Shown here: one piece after another, positions 36,706 through 48,901 of the stretch
How the letters are laid out: each line of letters begins with the position of its first letter
How positions within the stretch are numbered: the first letter of the stretch is position 1
NCBI RefSeq assembly: GCF_003254395.2
Contig: NC_037643.1
Location: 12,039,963 to 12,103,962 of the forward strand
Source of the DNA: Apis mellifera
Taxonomy: Eukaryota > Arthropoda > Insecta > Hymenoptera > Apidae
Direction of reading: 5' to 3'
DNA length: 64,000 nt
The notes under the pieces: model-generated
The model's input: only the letters and a program-made list of their open reading frames with translations
What the model was told of the DNA's origin: nothing
Databases searched by the model: none
Position numbers and translations under genes: made by a program

Positions 36706-39700
36706 ATATACGGACATGTTACAATGAAATAATATTCACGGTATCGAATTAATTACACGCATAGAAGGATTGACATTCGTTCGGATTGATTAAATTTTGG
36801 AATTTGAGAGAGTTTCCGTAAAAAAAAGAATTGTAAATTCTATTTTAAAGAGGACGAAAGTTTCGTGTAAAGGGATTAATGAAAATGGGAAAAAAAATGA
36901 AGGTAATGAAAAGGAAGCGAATGTGCAACAAAGGGAGGAAATGGAAGGAATTTTGCGAGAAAAATTCAAACACGATCTACCATAATACATGATTATATAT
37001 ATATGATGAAAAATAAAAGAAACATATTCTTCTTTTGAAAAAAGAAATTATCACACAATCTTTACACGTCTCTACGATATTTTCTTAACTTTTCAAATTG
37101 CATTATTTGCCAATTATGTGCACATCAACTCTGATGCGATTCTAGAAGACTAGATATACTTGAAGAGAGAAGTTTGTTCGTTTATTTAACAATAATAATT
37201 TTTAATTATCAATAATAATAATAACAAAAACAATCAATATTTTTCAAATATATATAAATAGCGATTGGATGACGAGTATTTAAAAAAATTCGAAGGAACC
37301 AAAATATATTAAATTTTTCGTTCAAAATGGCCGCCCTCCCTAATGGCGAGGAAGAAGGAGGGAGCATGGGTGGTAAGAATAATCCGGTGGAAAAAGTTAA
37401 CACCAGGAGGGACAATGGAGGTTTCTACTGGTGCGTAATCCCTCTCGTGGAAAGAAACTGCGACCAGAGAAGGATCCTCTTTATCACCCACCACGAGTTT
37501 AACAACCGGCCCTTTTCTAATACATGCTTCCGCCGCTCCTTTTAACTGTACAAATATGACCAACGCGTTATTACCTTCTCGCCAGAACCAGAAGATCTAT
37601 CACGCAAATGAAGATATCCTCTCAATGATGGAGAAAAGAAAACCGAAAGGGGAATAGATTTGCTCGAAAGAATTCAATCATTTTCAATTTTGTGAAAAAA
37701 AAAATTTATAAATTTGACAATTAATCTAAGGAAAAAAATCCTGATCGAATTGAATTGTTTATATCTTTTCATATTCAATTTACAATGTAATCTTATAGTC
37801 TATCAATAAGAGACGGATTATATATAATAAAAATTTATATTAATAAAAGTGTATACATATATTTATATATAATGATGTACATATATATATATGTAAAGGA
37901 TAAACAGAGAAAAGAAAATAGAATCGTATATATATCTTGTTGGCTGGGTATAATAGAAACCTGATAACAGACGCAAATGATGCCTAATCGATAAAATCGA
38001 TTCGAGTTTAATCCAGTAGGTGGTGGAAAAGCGCGCGAGGAGAGCGCGGCACGTTTTCACGAATCCGCGGGCCACAAATTGCGCTCTGGCCCCGTTTCAA
38101 TTTGTCCGCACGGTATTTCAGTTTCCGCCTTAATCCCCCGGATCAATTATCTCACCGTGTCGTGATGTTGCGGTTCGATAAAAATCGAATCCTTTTTTAT
38201 CGACTGGACTCGATAATTTCGTTCCTCGAGTGACGACGCTTTAAAATATTTTTTTTAACGTGTTGCAAATTTTGATAATCGAGTGACGATGCTTTAGAAT
38301 GCTTTCCTCTTCCAAAGTAGTCTTATCTCGCCAGTTCACGATCTATTTTCGAACCAAGCCTGGACAAATTGTCTGTCGGATTCTCGATCTGATAGATGGC
38401 GGGTGCGTCGGTCGGGAATCATCACGCTGGATACGCGTGCACGTTGGTTGGTTGGAGGTCACTGTCCTTGGGATCCTCTTTCGTTCCTCTATCTTCTCGA
38501 ATGGCCTGTTCCAGCGTAAGCGGAGGATTATTCCTAGTGCTCGAGCGTACTTTGGATTTTTCGTTGTGACCAGCAAGGATTCCCGGTTACGCGAGACGAA
38601 AGTCGAGACGAATGTGTGCATCGTAGGTTATGTTAGGTTATTTCGAATTCTCTTTAAAGGTTTGTTATACCGCATCATCTTCAATACGAGTGAAATTTTC
38701 CAGTGAAATTCTCCAGAATAGTCGGTCATCGTTTCGATCGAATAGAGATCAGTGGATAGAAATATTATACGATGTGTTAGAATCGACTTTTCGGTTTTGT
38801 TTCAACGTTCGAAGAGGGCAGCAGTGTTTTACCGGTGCAGTAAGATATATAGAATTTCCTTTGCGTACCTCTTATTATGGTTTCGTTGGATCATTAGACA
38901 TCGATGTTTGTTGTCAGCGCTCGGATTCCTGTGGACTGGTTGCTTCGAGTGTTGAGCTTGCCAAGTGTTTTCTCGCAGCGGGATGTTTAGTTTCCGGTGA
39001 CGCCATGTTTTCGCGGCTATCCGCTTGCTGTTTAGCTCTATCCAGATGGCGCTGTCCATTGTAAATGGAGTTCTTTTTGATAAATATATTGTTGAAATGA
39101 GATCGTTAACACGATCGTTTATCGTTAGGACGCAGATACAAAGATGTATTAGAGTATCGTTTTTTTTTTTAAATAAACGATTAATCTTCGATACAACGAG
39201 AGATTTAATTTATCGAAAGTGATTAAAAATATTCAACGATCGTTCGCCGCAATTTCCATTCCATCTTTATTATAAATGATTATAAATGATGAATCAGGAA
39301 TCGAAATCGTAAATCGTAGATCCAAGAACGTTACGATTACTGCATCGCCATATTAAAAAGACGATTCTTATTCGTGATTCAATCGTGAATCATTCAACGA
39401 TAAGTTCGCAAGTTCCAAACGATGATGGACCATGTATCATGTTACTTCTATGTTGTTATTTCTGCTGCTCAATAATCGTTTTTTCAATTGTGTGACATTA
39501 TCCTCCAAAAGGATAGTTCGAGTTTAACGCTAGATTCGATAGATTTTCATTTTATCCGCTCTTAATACGATCTTTCCTATTTCTTATATTCAATAACAAC
39601 GCGTTAGAATTTCGTTAGAATTATTTCGAACACTTGTTGAAAACAAGGAAACTTCTCCTCGGTGCTGGATGTCAGGTAAAGGTCACGATACGAGCCGTGG

Positions 39701-41940
39701 TCCAGCCTGCGTCACGACGATAAAAATTTATAATCCCGATTAAAATAACATCGATAACCTTGAAATCTTGCAAAATACAGTAGACTCGAAACGAATTTCG
39801 AAATTCCTCTTTCTCTCTCCTTCTCATCATCTGACAAGTAAGAACATTCACTCGTAAATCTGCAATCAAAGCAAATCCAAAACCAGATCTCAAAAAGAAT
39901 AAAAATTCTTAAATCTCTAAAATCCATCCAAAACTTCATCCTCTCTCTCTCTTTCTCTCGACTGTCCCCGATATCAGGCGAACTCTATACGTATACACAT
40001 ACACATATACACACACGCGCGCGCGCGCGTTCCTCAGATCGATAACGCGCCGCTCACTCAGTCGCAATCACCGGCTCGAATGGATATTATTAATTACACG
40101 AGACGGCGCTAACCGTTCGCCGTAATTAATAACTAATAGCGGGGACAACCTCTAATTTCGGGATACTCGGGATACCTTGCGCCCCTTTGTGAACGTGTGT
40201 GCGAGCGTGAACACGATGCCCCCCTCTTCCTCGTCACTCGACTTCCCCCTCCACGCGCGCGTCACGGATATACACGGCGTATATACGAGGCGAGTACAGG
40301 AGAGCGCGACGGTGGTAATATACGGGGCAGGCATTAGAAGACGACGACGATTATGCGAAACAGAAACGGAAGAAGTCGTACGTACGTATAGTCCGCGCTT
40401 GTACGTATGCAACCGTTGCTTATGGCTATCCCCACCACGAAGCCCCATCCATCGATCGATAAACACGTTCGACGTTGTTGTTGGGTATGCAGCAAAGTGG
40501 AATCGTTCGAGGAACCATGCCGTGGATCGTTAATGGTTAAACCACTGGGCATCGTCATTAAACGACGGTTGCTCGATCGCGTTCGTGTTCTAGCATTGGA
40601 AAATGATATGATATATATATATCTTGTTTTCTCCTTTTTTCTTTTTCTTGTATCTCTGGTTGTTCGAGCAGCGTGAATATGTAATAATCGCTCTGTGATT
40701 ATTTTTAAGATCGTATTTTATAATGCGAAAGGGAGGTGTGTTAATGGAGGAGGAAAATGGAACCGTGTTTAGGAATTTTTTTTTTCAGGGGAATATTGAA
40801 AGAATATGTGTGTGTGTGGAAAGGGAGAGGGCAAATATCTAGGATCGATTATATATATATATGTCTTCTTCGAAGAAGGATCGCTCGAAACGTGAGATTA
40901 ATTGTTTCTTCGGCGCAGAATCTCTAAACAACACTCTCCCTCCCTCCCTCGAATTCGGGATTCGAAATCAAACCTCTCTCATCGCTACTTCATCGCATCA
41001 ATTTCACGCCACATTCATCAACCCGTTTCAACGCCATTAAACTCTCTTTCGTTCCCTCTCGATTTACCTCCACCGCCATCGAGCGCATCGACCACCACAG
41101 TGCCATTTCATTATCCGGATGGAACGGAAACACGTGAGGATTTTCATTGACAATTTTACGAAGGGAAGAAAGGGGGGGCGATTTTTCGAAGGAATCGACA
41201 ATTCACCTTTTCTTAAAATATTTTCCAACGTTCATATAATTGCAATAAAATATGGATAAGCTGTAATATTACAATAGCAAGAGATCTAGAAAAAATTGAA
41301 ATAAAAATAAAAATTTTTCCACTTTATCTAAACTTTATATTTAAATAACGGCAATAATTTATTTACCAAATTTTCCAAAGAGACAGAAAAAGAAAAAAAA
41401 ACCAAATCTCAATATTAGAAAATTTCAAATTTTGAATCAAGGATATCGAACAATAATACCAACATTCGTCACAAAAATAAAATGTCTCTATTCAGATTAC
41501 CATTATGCAATCTATATTTACTATTCAAATAATTCAAACAATTATTTGCCAAGACAACGCGTTAAGCCTCGATCTTTTGACGATAATCTTAGAGACGAGG
41601 CATCCTTATAACTCGAGCAGATTTAAGGTGTCCAAATGTGTCCCGTGATCCTGGTTAAAATTTTCCCCACCACGTGTAGTATTCTGAATGGTCTGCTCGT
41701 TCTTGTCCACGGAAGCTATACGACAGTTTCCGACCAAAATTCCTCCCCGGTAAGCGGAGGATAACAAGACACGTGCTATGCAGATGTCGCGGCCAGCGGA
41801 TCCCGTCGGGACACCCCGTCGTGATTTAGGCTAATTATGCGCGACCCTAGACCAGTAGTAGGGGGGGGGGAGGTGTTCCTCCTCTATGGCGTCATAACTA
41901 AAAGCCTACGGTGGTCCCGCCCGGCCACGACCGCTCGTTT
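36706..41940. other. Single-copy non-coding segment with scattered islands
   Basis: GC-richer islands lie at 37320-37620, 38030-38560, 40130-40560 and 41580-41940. Notable short features are AAAATGGCCGCC (Pho/YY1-like) at 37324, CAGATGGCGCTG at 39043, and a purine-pyrimidine alternating tract with (CG)7 at 39986-40030. Paired frames on opposite strands (for example 38299-38706, 38630-39064 and 40152-40533) show no domain, splice pairing or biased composition, so I call no gene. Confidence 0.45.
39986..40030. repeat. 45 bp alternating purine-pyrimidine tract with (CG)7
   Basis: TATACGTATACACATACACA continues into CA and then (CG)7 at 40016-40029 with no break in alternation. Same Z-DNA-prone class as the tract at 53891. 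Confidence 0.95.
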
Positions 41941-43440
41941 CCGCGCTAGAATCTGGATTACGTTACGCGGCGGTCTCCCGAGGAATTTAAACACCCCTTT
42001 GCCACCTCTTTCTTTCCATCGTTGGAAAGAACGATTGTGTAATGGTAAATAGGGGATGTTGCTGGAAAAGATAAAATTAATATAATTGGATAATTTGATA
42101 CTAGGAAGAATTTTTGCAATTTCTTTTTTTATAGAAATATTAGAATTAATTTTTATCTTTATATCATTTTCTCCTTAAATTCTTCATGAAACATACAACA
42201 TAATTATAAAAATATTTTTATTAGTTTTTCGCTAGAATCTGGATTACATTGTGGTCTCTAGAGGAATTTAAACACCCCTTTGCCACCTCTTTCTTTCCAT
42301 CGTTGGAGAACGATTGTGTAATGGTAAATAGGGGATGTTGCTGAAAAAGTTAAAATTAATATAATTGGATAGTTTGACTATATTAGGAAGAATTTTTGCA
42401 ATTTCTTTTTTTATAGAAATATTAGAATTAATCTTTATCTTTATATCATTTTCTCCTTAAATTCTTCTCTGAAATGTACAACATAATTATAAAAATATTT
42501 TTATTAGTTTTCTGCTAGAATCTGGATTACATTGTGGTCTCTAGAGGAATTTAAATACCTCTTTGTTATGTTCTTTCTTTCCATCGTTGGAGAACGATTG
42601 ATAATGGTAAATAGGGGATGTTAGTTGTTTGAAAATTGGATAGTTTGATGATACTAGAAAAATTTTTAAATGTTTGCAATTCAAGTTCTTCGTGAAACGC
42701 ATAACATAATTATAAGAATATTTTTATTAATTTTCCGTTAGAATCTGGATTACATTGTGGTCTCTTAGGAATTTAAACACCCCTTTCTTATGTTCTTTCT
42801 TTCCATTGTTGAATGATTGGTAATGGTAAATGGTTAGTTGTTTGAAAATTGGATAGTTTGATGATACTAGAAAAATTTTTAAATGTTTGTAATTTCTTTT
42901 CTTTTTTGTGGAAATATTAGAATTAACTTTATCATTTTCTTCTCAAGTTCTTCGTGAAACGCATTAGTATATAATTTGGATTACATTGTGGTCTCTCAGG
43001 AATTTAAACACCCCTTTGCTTCTTTCTTTCCATCGTTGGAGAACGATTGGTAATTAATTGCTCGAAAAGTTAAAATTAATATAATTGAATAGTTTGATAA
43101 TATTAGAAAGAATTGAAATTTTATGAAACGCATAACTATAATAATATTTTAGTTTTCGGGCTGGAATCTGGATTACGCAGTGATTTAAACACCCCTTTGC
43201 CATGTTTTTCTTTCCATCGTTGGAGAACGATTCATGGTAAATAAGGGGTGTTCGTCATTGAAAAATTGTATAGTTCAATAATAGAAGAATCGGAATTTTT
43301 AAACAATCTTTTTATCGCGATGATGAATACGGGTTCGCCATGGAAATATTAGAAACTCAATAATCTCTTTGCAATTTCTCCTCACAAAGTTCTTTCTTGA
43401 AACAACATAATAAGGATAATCCATAATAATAAAATATACG
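41941..43440. repeat. Tandem array J: 6 copies of a 190-286 bp unit, first copy GC-rich
   Basis: The anchor GCTAGAATCTGGATTAC recurs at 41945, 42231, 42512, 42739 (GTTAGAATC), about 42974 (partial) and 43161 (GCTGGAATC). Shared blocks are AGGAATTTAAACACCCCTTT, TCTTTCTTTCCATCGTTGGA, GAACGATTGTGTAATGGTAA and ATAGGGGATGTTGCTG. Later copies lose internal blocks, so units shorten from 286 to about 190 bp. The first copy sits at the edge of the unique island and keeps several CG dinucleotides that later copies have lost. Confidence 0.93.
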
Positions 43441-43950
43441 AAATATACACTCGAGATGAGATTCTGGAAATATGATCATCGATATTGATATTTTAACGTA
43501 ATTGCTCGTGCCTCAGCCCCCAAGATCCCAATCTGGAAGATCTGGAAAGATGGTATATAGGACTTTTACGCGCAGACAGATACGCAGACGGCTGATGATT
43601 TGTGGCTGTTTGGAGAATCGATAGGTCGGGGTATAGATCATACGAGGGAGATTTAATCGATCGGGATAAAGGCTGGTCTATAATTAGGAACGAGAATGGC
43701 GAGTGTAATAAAATAGTCTGCTGAAACAGGTTGGCCTGTCGACCTTGAGATAGTCGACCTGCTCGCCGTGATCATCACGAGAACAACAGTGCGTTTCAAT
43801 TGCGGCTTTTAGATGCGGCTTATTGTTGATATATATGTATATATATATATATCGATGGCTCCGTGATACATAATCGAATCTCTCTATCCAATCTTTCTCT
43901 ACACGAAATGAATTTTACGTAATAAAGTTTATATAAGCTTTTTCACAAAA
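43441..43950. other. Short single-copy spacer
   Basis: GC-richer unique sequence at 43460-43830 with a short TA microsatellite at 43831-43852. No gene was recognised. Confidence 0.5.
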
Positions 43951-44975
43951 TAACTTTCTCAAATTTTTAATCACTTCAAACTAAAATTCTAATAATCAAC
44001 AATTGAACTCCCCTAATAAAATTCTCTTTTCTCCTTTTTTTTCAGAATTATTAAACAATTCTAATAATCAACAATTGAACTTCTACTAATAAATTTTTTT
44101 CCTCTATTCTCTTTTCTTCTTTTTCTTTAGAATTATTAAACAATTCTAATAATCAACAATAATTGAAATCCCTTAATAAATTTTCTTCTTCTATTCTCTT
44201 TTGTTCTTTTTCTTTAGAATTATTAATCAACAATTGAAATCCCCTAATAAATATTCTTCCTTCATTCTCTTTTCTTCTTTTTCTTTAGAATTATTAAATA
44301 ATTCTAATAATCAACAATAATTGAATTCAATTCTAATAAATTTTCTTCCTCTATTCTCTTTTCTTCTTTTTTTTCAGAATTATTAAACAATTCTAATAAT
44401 CAACAATTGAACTCCCCTAATAAATATTCTTCCTCCATTCTCTTTTCTTCTTTTTCTTTAGAATTATTAAACAATTCTAATAATCAACAATTGAACTCCC
44501 CTAATAAATATTCTTCCTCTTTTTTCTTTTCTTCTTTTTCTTTAGAATTATTAAACAATTCTAATAATCAATAATAATTGAATTCACCTAATAAATTTTC
44601 TTCCTCTATTCTCTTTTCTTCTTTTAGAATTATTAAACAATTCTAATAATCAACAATTGAACTCTCCTAACTCTTCCTTCATTTTCTTTTCTTCTTTTTC
44701 TTTAGAATTATTAAACAATTCTAATAATCAACAATAATTGAATTCACCTAATAAATTTTCTTCCTCTATTCTCTTTTCTTCTTTTAGAATTATTAAACAA
44801 TTCTAATAATCAACAATTGAACTCCCCTAATAAATTTTCTTCCTCTATTTTCTTTTCTTCTTTTTCTTTAGAATTATTAAACAATTCTAATAATCAACAA
44901 TAATTGAATTCCCCTAATAAATTTTCTTTCTAAATTTCCTCTATTCCCTTTTTTTCAGAATTATTAAACAAAAAT
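43951..44975 (+). repeat. Tandem array K: about 12 copies of a ~75-100 bp unit resembling a 3' splice site
   Basis: The repeating order is TCTAATAATCAACAATTGAA, then CCCCTAATAAATTTTC, a long pyrimidine tract (TTCCTCTATTCTCTTTTCTT, then CTTTTTC), then TTTAG or TTTCAG followed by AATTATTAAACAATT. On the plus strand each unit thus has a CTAAT branch-site-like motif, a pyrimidine tract of about 25-35 bases, and YAG. Twelve CTAATAATCAACAAT-type anchors lie between 43986 and 44888. The array sits about 3.6 kb upstream of the first visible mam exon, in the gene's orientation. Confidence 0.93.
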
Positions 44976-46810
44976 TAACCTATCGTCGAAGTGGAACAAA
45001 AAAAAAAAAAAAAAAAAAGAAGGCGGCAAGTTATCCAATTACTGGAGAAATTCCTCTCGAAGCGCACCTCTCGAATTATTTACGAATTTATCCGCCACCT
45101 GACACAATGGTGGTTAGTGGGACGAGTAGTAGCGCGTCGAAAACAGAAGAGGACCCGTGCACGTCGGCCCGTTGTTAATTGCCATAATGAAGATTATTCG
45201 CGGCGCGGTTCGCGTAAAAGGGGTTGCGCCGTTGTCTCTGGTAAAATGGCCGCGTTACCAATGCAGAAATTCGTTACAATACACCACCTCCTTCCATCTT
45301 TTGATTTACAAATATTTTGCCGAGAGTTACGGGAATTAGCGATGCACGAATTTTTCTTTAACATCGATCTTCTCTCAATCGATTAAAAGAAAAGGGCAAA
45401 GAGAAAGAGAGAATTTTTGCAATTTTCTTTTCTATTTTTTGTTTTTTTTAATTAAAAAAGCATGCAATAAAAGTTAAGGAATAATACATATGTGTGTGAC
45501 AAAGATTACAGATACACACACACGACGAGTATTAAATATTGAATATTCTGGAATAATAAACATCGATTCTAAGAATGTAAATTAGATGCGCGTATTGAGA
45601 ATAATACGTGTCGCGAAGAAAATAAAAAAAAAAGTCGTTCATGACTTTACAATGAAGGATTATAAACTAGTAATCGTTAGAATTAAGGAAATATCATCGC
45701 AATTGTGAGGGAATTATATAAACACGTATATTTTTTATTCATTTAATTACGTATGCATAATTGATTCGCTCGATCAATTTATATTCCTTTATTCAAATTT
45801 CAATTTTTGAATCGTGGTAAAAAAACGAAACGTAAATGACATTTCATATAGTTCGAACTTTATTTCTCTCCTATAATATCTATCAATTCTGGTTGGATGA
45901 TGATTTTATCAATTAAAAAAAAAAAAGAAGAAAAAAAGGCAAATTAGAATTTCTTTCTCGTTTTCTAATTTGAATAATATATTATTCTTTTTTTTTTAGA
46001 TTATATATATATTTATGTATTTTTTTAACAATAATTTAAAGAGAGATATAATTCTTTTTTGACGAAGAAATCGCTCGACAATAATGCACAATAATATATA
46101 CACAAACACGGTCGTGTATGTTATATTCATAGACTATTAAAATTATCAGAGTTTCCAAAAATTACTTGTTTATACTAACCGCGATAATTGTCGTATCACC
46201 AATGGCAAAGAATATTTTTATCGCATCTGTTTATTTCATGGTATATGACGATACTTTTCGAAGATACCAACAAAAGTAAGAAAACATTCTTAACAATATA
46301 TTATCTAATGTTAAAAATGACTGCGTTGATAAATTTAATCTGTAATCGCCAAATCCAATGAGATTTATTTAAAAAAATATATATATATTCTATTCAAATA
46401 CTCTCGATGTACAATAAAATACAATAATATTCAATTAGAGAAATTAGAATATTTGGATTAAAAATATATCGAGGTAGTGCAAAATTCTTCTGGAGGTTTA
46501 AAAAAAAAAAAAACAAAAATAATCAAGAATTTAAATTCTCTCACGTATGTATAATATTATTAAGTGAAAATTTGATATCTGTAGAAGACGATCGAGGCTT
46601 GCTTCGATTATACGTACACGTGTCCAAGACCTTGTGTCACAGATCACGTTAGTCATTCGCTATAATAAAATATACCGTGATATCGAGTGGGAGCAATTTG
46701 CATATTGATCGGACAAACAAACAACAAACATCTCGTAGCCAAAGAGAGAGGTGTTTTTCTCCTCATCGTTCGATTACGCGCGTTTGAAATTCGCGCGCAA
46801 TGCGTTCGGC
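44976..46810. other. AT-rich spacer with one small GC-richer island
   Basis: A poly-A tract lies at 44997-45018 and an island at 45020-45350 containing AAAATGGCCGCG (Pho/YY1-like) at 45243. The 131-codon frame at 44991-45386 starts inside the poly-A run, and its Lys-rich start is an artefact. The remainder is plain AT-rich sequence. Confidence 0.45.
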
Positions 46811-47136
46811 AAAAATGGCGACGGCCTGTGCATATCTTCAATCGGTACATAGACAGAGAAGAAAATAATTAGAATATTCAGGATTTGAATAGAGATAAAA
46901 AGTGAATTTACAAATAATTTACGTTTATTCAAAATCATATATATGTTTATTAAAATCATATTGCATATTAAAATCATATATATGATTTTGAATGAACGTA
47001 AATTATTTGTAAATCTTGAATATTGTAAATGTCTATGTATCGATTGAAGATATGCACGATGTACACAGTCGCCATTTTTAATATATATATTATATTAAAT
47101 ATATAAATATTATTATATTATAAATTATATTAAATA

Positions 47137-47183
<47 letters not shown>

Positions 47184-47283
47184 TGGCGACTGTATACATC
47201 GTGCATATCTTCAATCGACAACATAGACATTTACAATATTATACAATACAGGATTTACAAATAATTTACGTTCATTCAAAATC
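46811..47283. repeat. Three-arm inverted repeat (A direct, B inverted, C direct)
   Basis: Arm A (about 46811-46945) and arm C (47178-47283) read plus-strand AAAATGGCGAC, GTGCATATCTTCAATCG, ACATAGAC, TTACAAATAATTTACGTT and ATTCAAAATC. Arm B (about 46973-47081) is their reverse complement. B and C are nearly identical and are separated by about 96 bp of almost pure A/T, including a (TA)n run at 47140-47177. A and B are separated by about 28 bp of ATTAAAATCATA-type sequence. A is more diverged and has an insert in the middle. No open frame is associated. Confidence 0.93.
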
Positions 47284-47289
47284 AATCAA

Positions 47290-47675
47290 AAACGCGATGG
47301 ATGAGAAATATCACTCATAATCATAAAATTAAAAAAAAAAAATTGATTATCATTAATTTCTAATTTATAAGATCGATAAGAATATTTATAAAATATTTAC
47401 TTGAGAAGCGATAGTTGTTGAGAAATAACACCCATAATCGTGAAATTAGTTAAAAAAAAAGAAAAATTGGTTAATATTAATTTCTAATTTATAAGATCGA
47501 TAAGGATATTTATAAAATATTTGCTTGAGAACCGATAGTTGTTTCGTTGACAAATAACACCCATAATCGTGAAATTAGTTAAAAAAAAAAAATTGGTTAA
47601 TATTAATTTCTAATTTATAAGATCGATAAAGATATTTATAAAATATTTGCTTGAGAAGCGATAGTTGTTTCGTTA
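47290..47675. repeat. Tandem array M: 3 copies of a ~122 bp unit
   Basis: AAATAACACCCATAATCGTGAAATTAG (once AAATATCACTCATAATC), an A-run, TTAATTTCTAATTTATAAGA, TCGATAAGGATATTTATAAA, and TTGCTTGAGAAGCGATAGTTG repeat from about 47307, 47423 and 47553. The array directly follows the inverted repeat. Confidence 0.92.
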
Positions 47676-48568
47676 TCACAAGTGCTCGAAGGGGGAAGGG
47701 AGAAATGGGGGAGGGAAGTTCGAAGTTGGACTAGATTAACACGACTCGATCGTCGGGGTCAAGGGTCAATCGAAGCTCGTACAGGAGAACGCTCGTGCCT
47801 TATACTTCTCTCTCTCTCTCTCTCATCCGTGTCCGGATGTGGATGAGATATCGAAGAACGGTAGCCATTTTGTATCATTGACCTAGCAACGAGCTAGAGG
47901 ACAGGACAATAGTCGTCGCCACTTGTCCACCGCTTTTTTTGCTAAAAATCAAATTCCAGCCCGCCTGTGGCGAAGCCTCTTGTTTGCCTCTGCACCTTTC
48001 TCTCTCTCTCTCTCTCTTTCTTTCGATTCGATCCAGAGCTCGATCGTGGATCCAGACCAAATCACGTTCAATTGCACAATCAGCATTTTCAAGATTTATT
48101 TTTGTGAACGAAAAATTGAAAAATTGTTCGATTCGCATAAAATACATATTTTTTTAAATTTCTATTATTCAAAAGTTGTTTCAAATAAAAAAAAAAGAAA
48201 AAGCAATCGAATTATACAACCAAGTATAAATTTCTGAGGAAGAAGATACATCGAAACAGCTAGAAAACTTATAAACTTATAAATAAAATATACAGAATGT
48301 TAACATAATCGCGACAAGATAAAGCTTTCTGGCTGAAAATCTAGATAAAAATCTATACACATCGAATTTTCTATTCTCAACGTACAATAAAGCGAACAAA
48401 AAAGACAGGAAAAATCCATAAAAACGGATTTAAAAAACGCGATATAACATAACACCTTTCTCCTTCGTTTCATCAATCGTCGAAATAAATAAATTATTAT
48501 TTATAATATATATAATATATATTATATAATATAATATATATAAATTTAATAATAAATCTTCGTTACAG
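47676..48568. other. Intronic sequence just upstream of the first visible mam exon
   Basis: Two CT tracts (47809-47824 and 48000-48017) and a GCCATTTT Pho/YY1-like site at 47864 lie in GC-richer sequence at 47680-48060. AT-rich low complexity at 48500-48545 leads to the acceptor CGTTACAG at 48561-48568. Confidence 0.6.
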
Positions 48569-48901
48569 GTGTCCGCGGGTCAGCACATGCAGCTAACAGG
48601 CGACCTGAAACCGGGGGTATCGGTGGCGGCCCAGCAAGGCATGTACTTCAGCCAGCAGCAAACGCAGAATCAGTCGGCCGGTCAAACGGACACGTACTGC
48701 TCGGTATCGCAGTCCCAGACCATCAACTTCACCCAGCAGAGCCTGAGACAGAGGGCCGCGGCCGCGGCAGCGGGCGGCGTCCCCCAACCCGCCGGCGCTG
48801 CGCCGGCACGCAGCCATCCCCAGCAAGTGCAGCCGAACCAGGTGGATCAACATCAACACGCGAAAATTCTTCAACAACAGCAGCTGATGCGCGCCCAGCA
48901 G
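48569..48901 (+). CDS. mam: mam internal coding exon (111 codons), first visible
   Basis: The acceptor TTACAG ends at 48568 and the donor GTACGT starts at 48902. The exon is read from its first base (GTG, Val, not a start), so the upstream intron is phase 0 and an earlier exon is required. The product begins VSAGQHMQLTGDLKPG and includes YFSQQQTQNQSAGQTD, an Ala/Gly run (RAAAAAAGG), and a Gln-rich end (ILQQQQLMRAQQ). It is markedly GC-richer than its flanks. The frame continues for a while into the intron (VRSLFLSLSI...), but the consensus donor and the fit to the next exon support ending at 48901. Confidence 0.88.
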
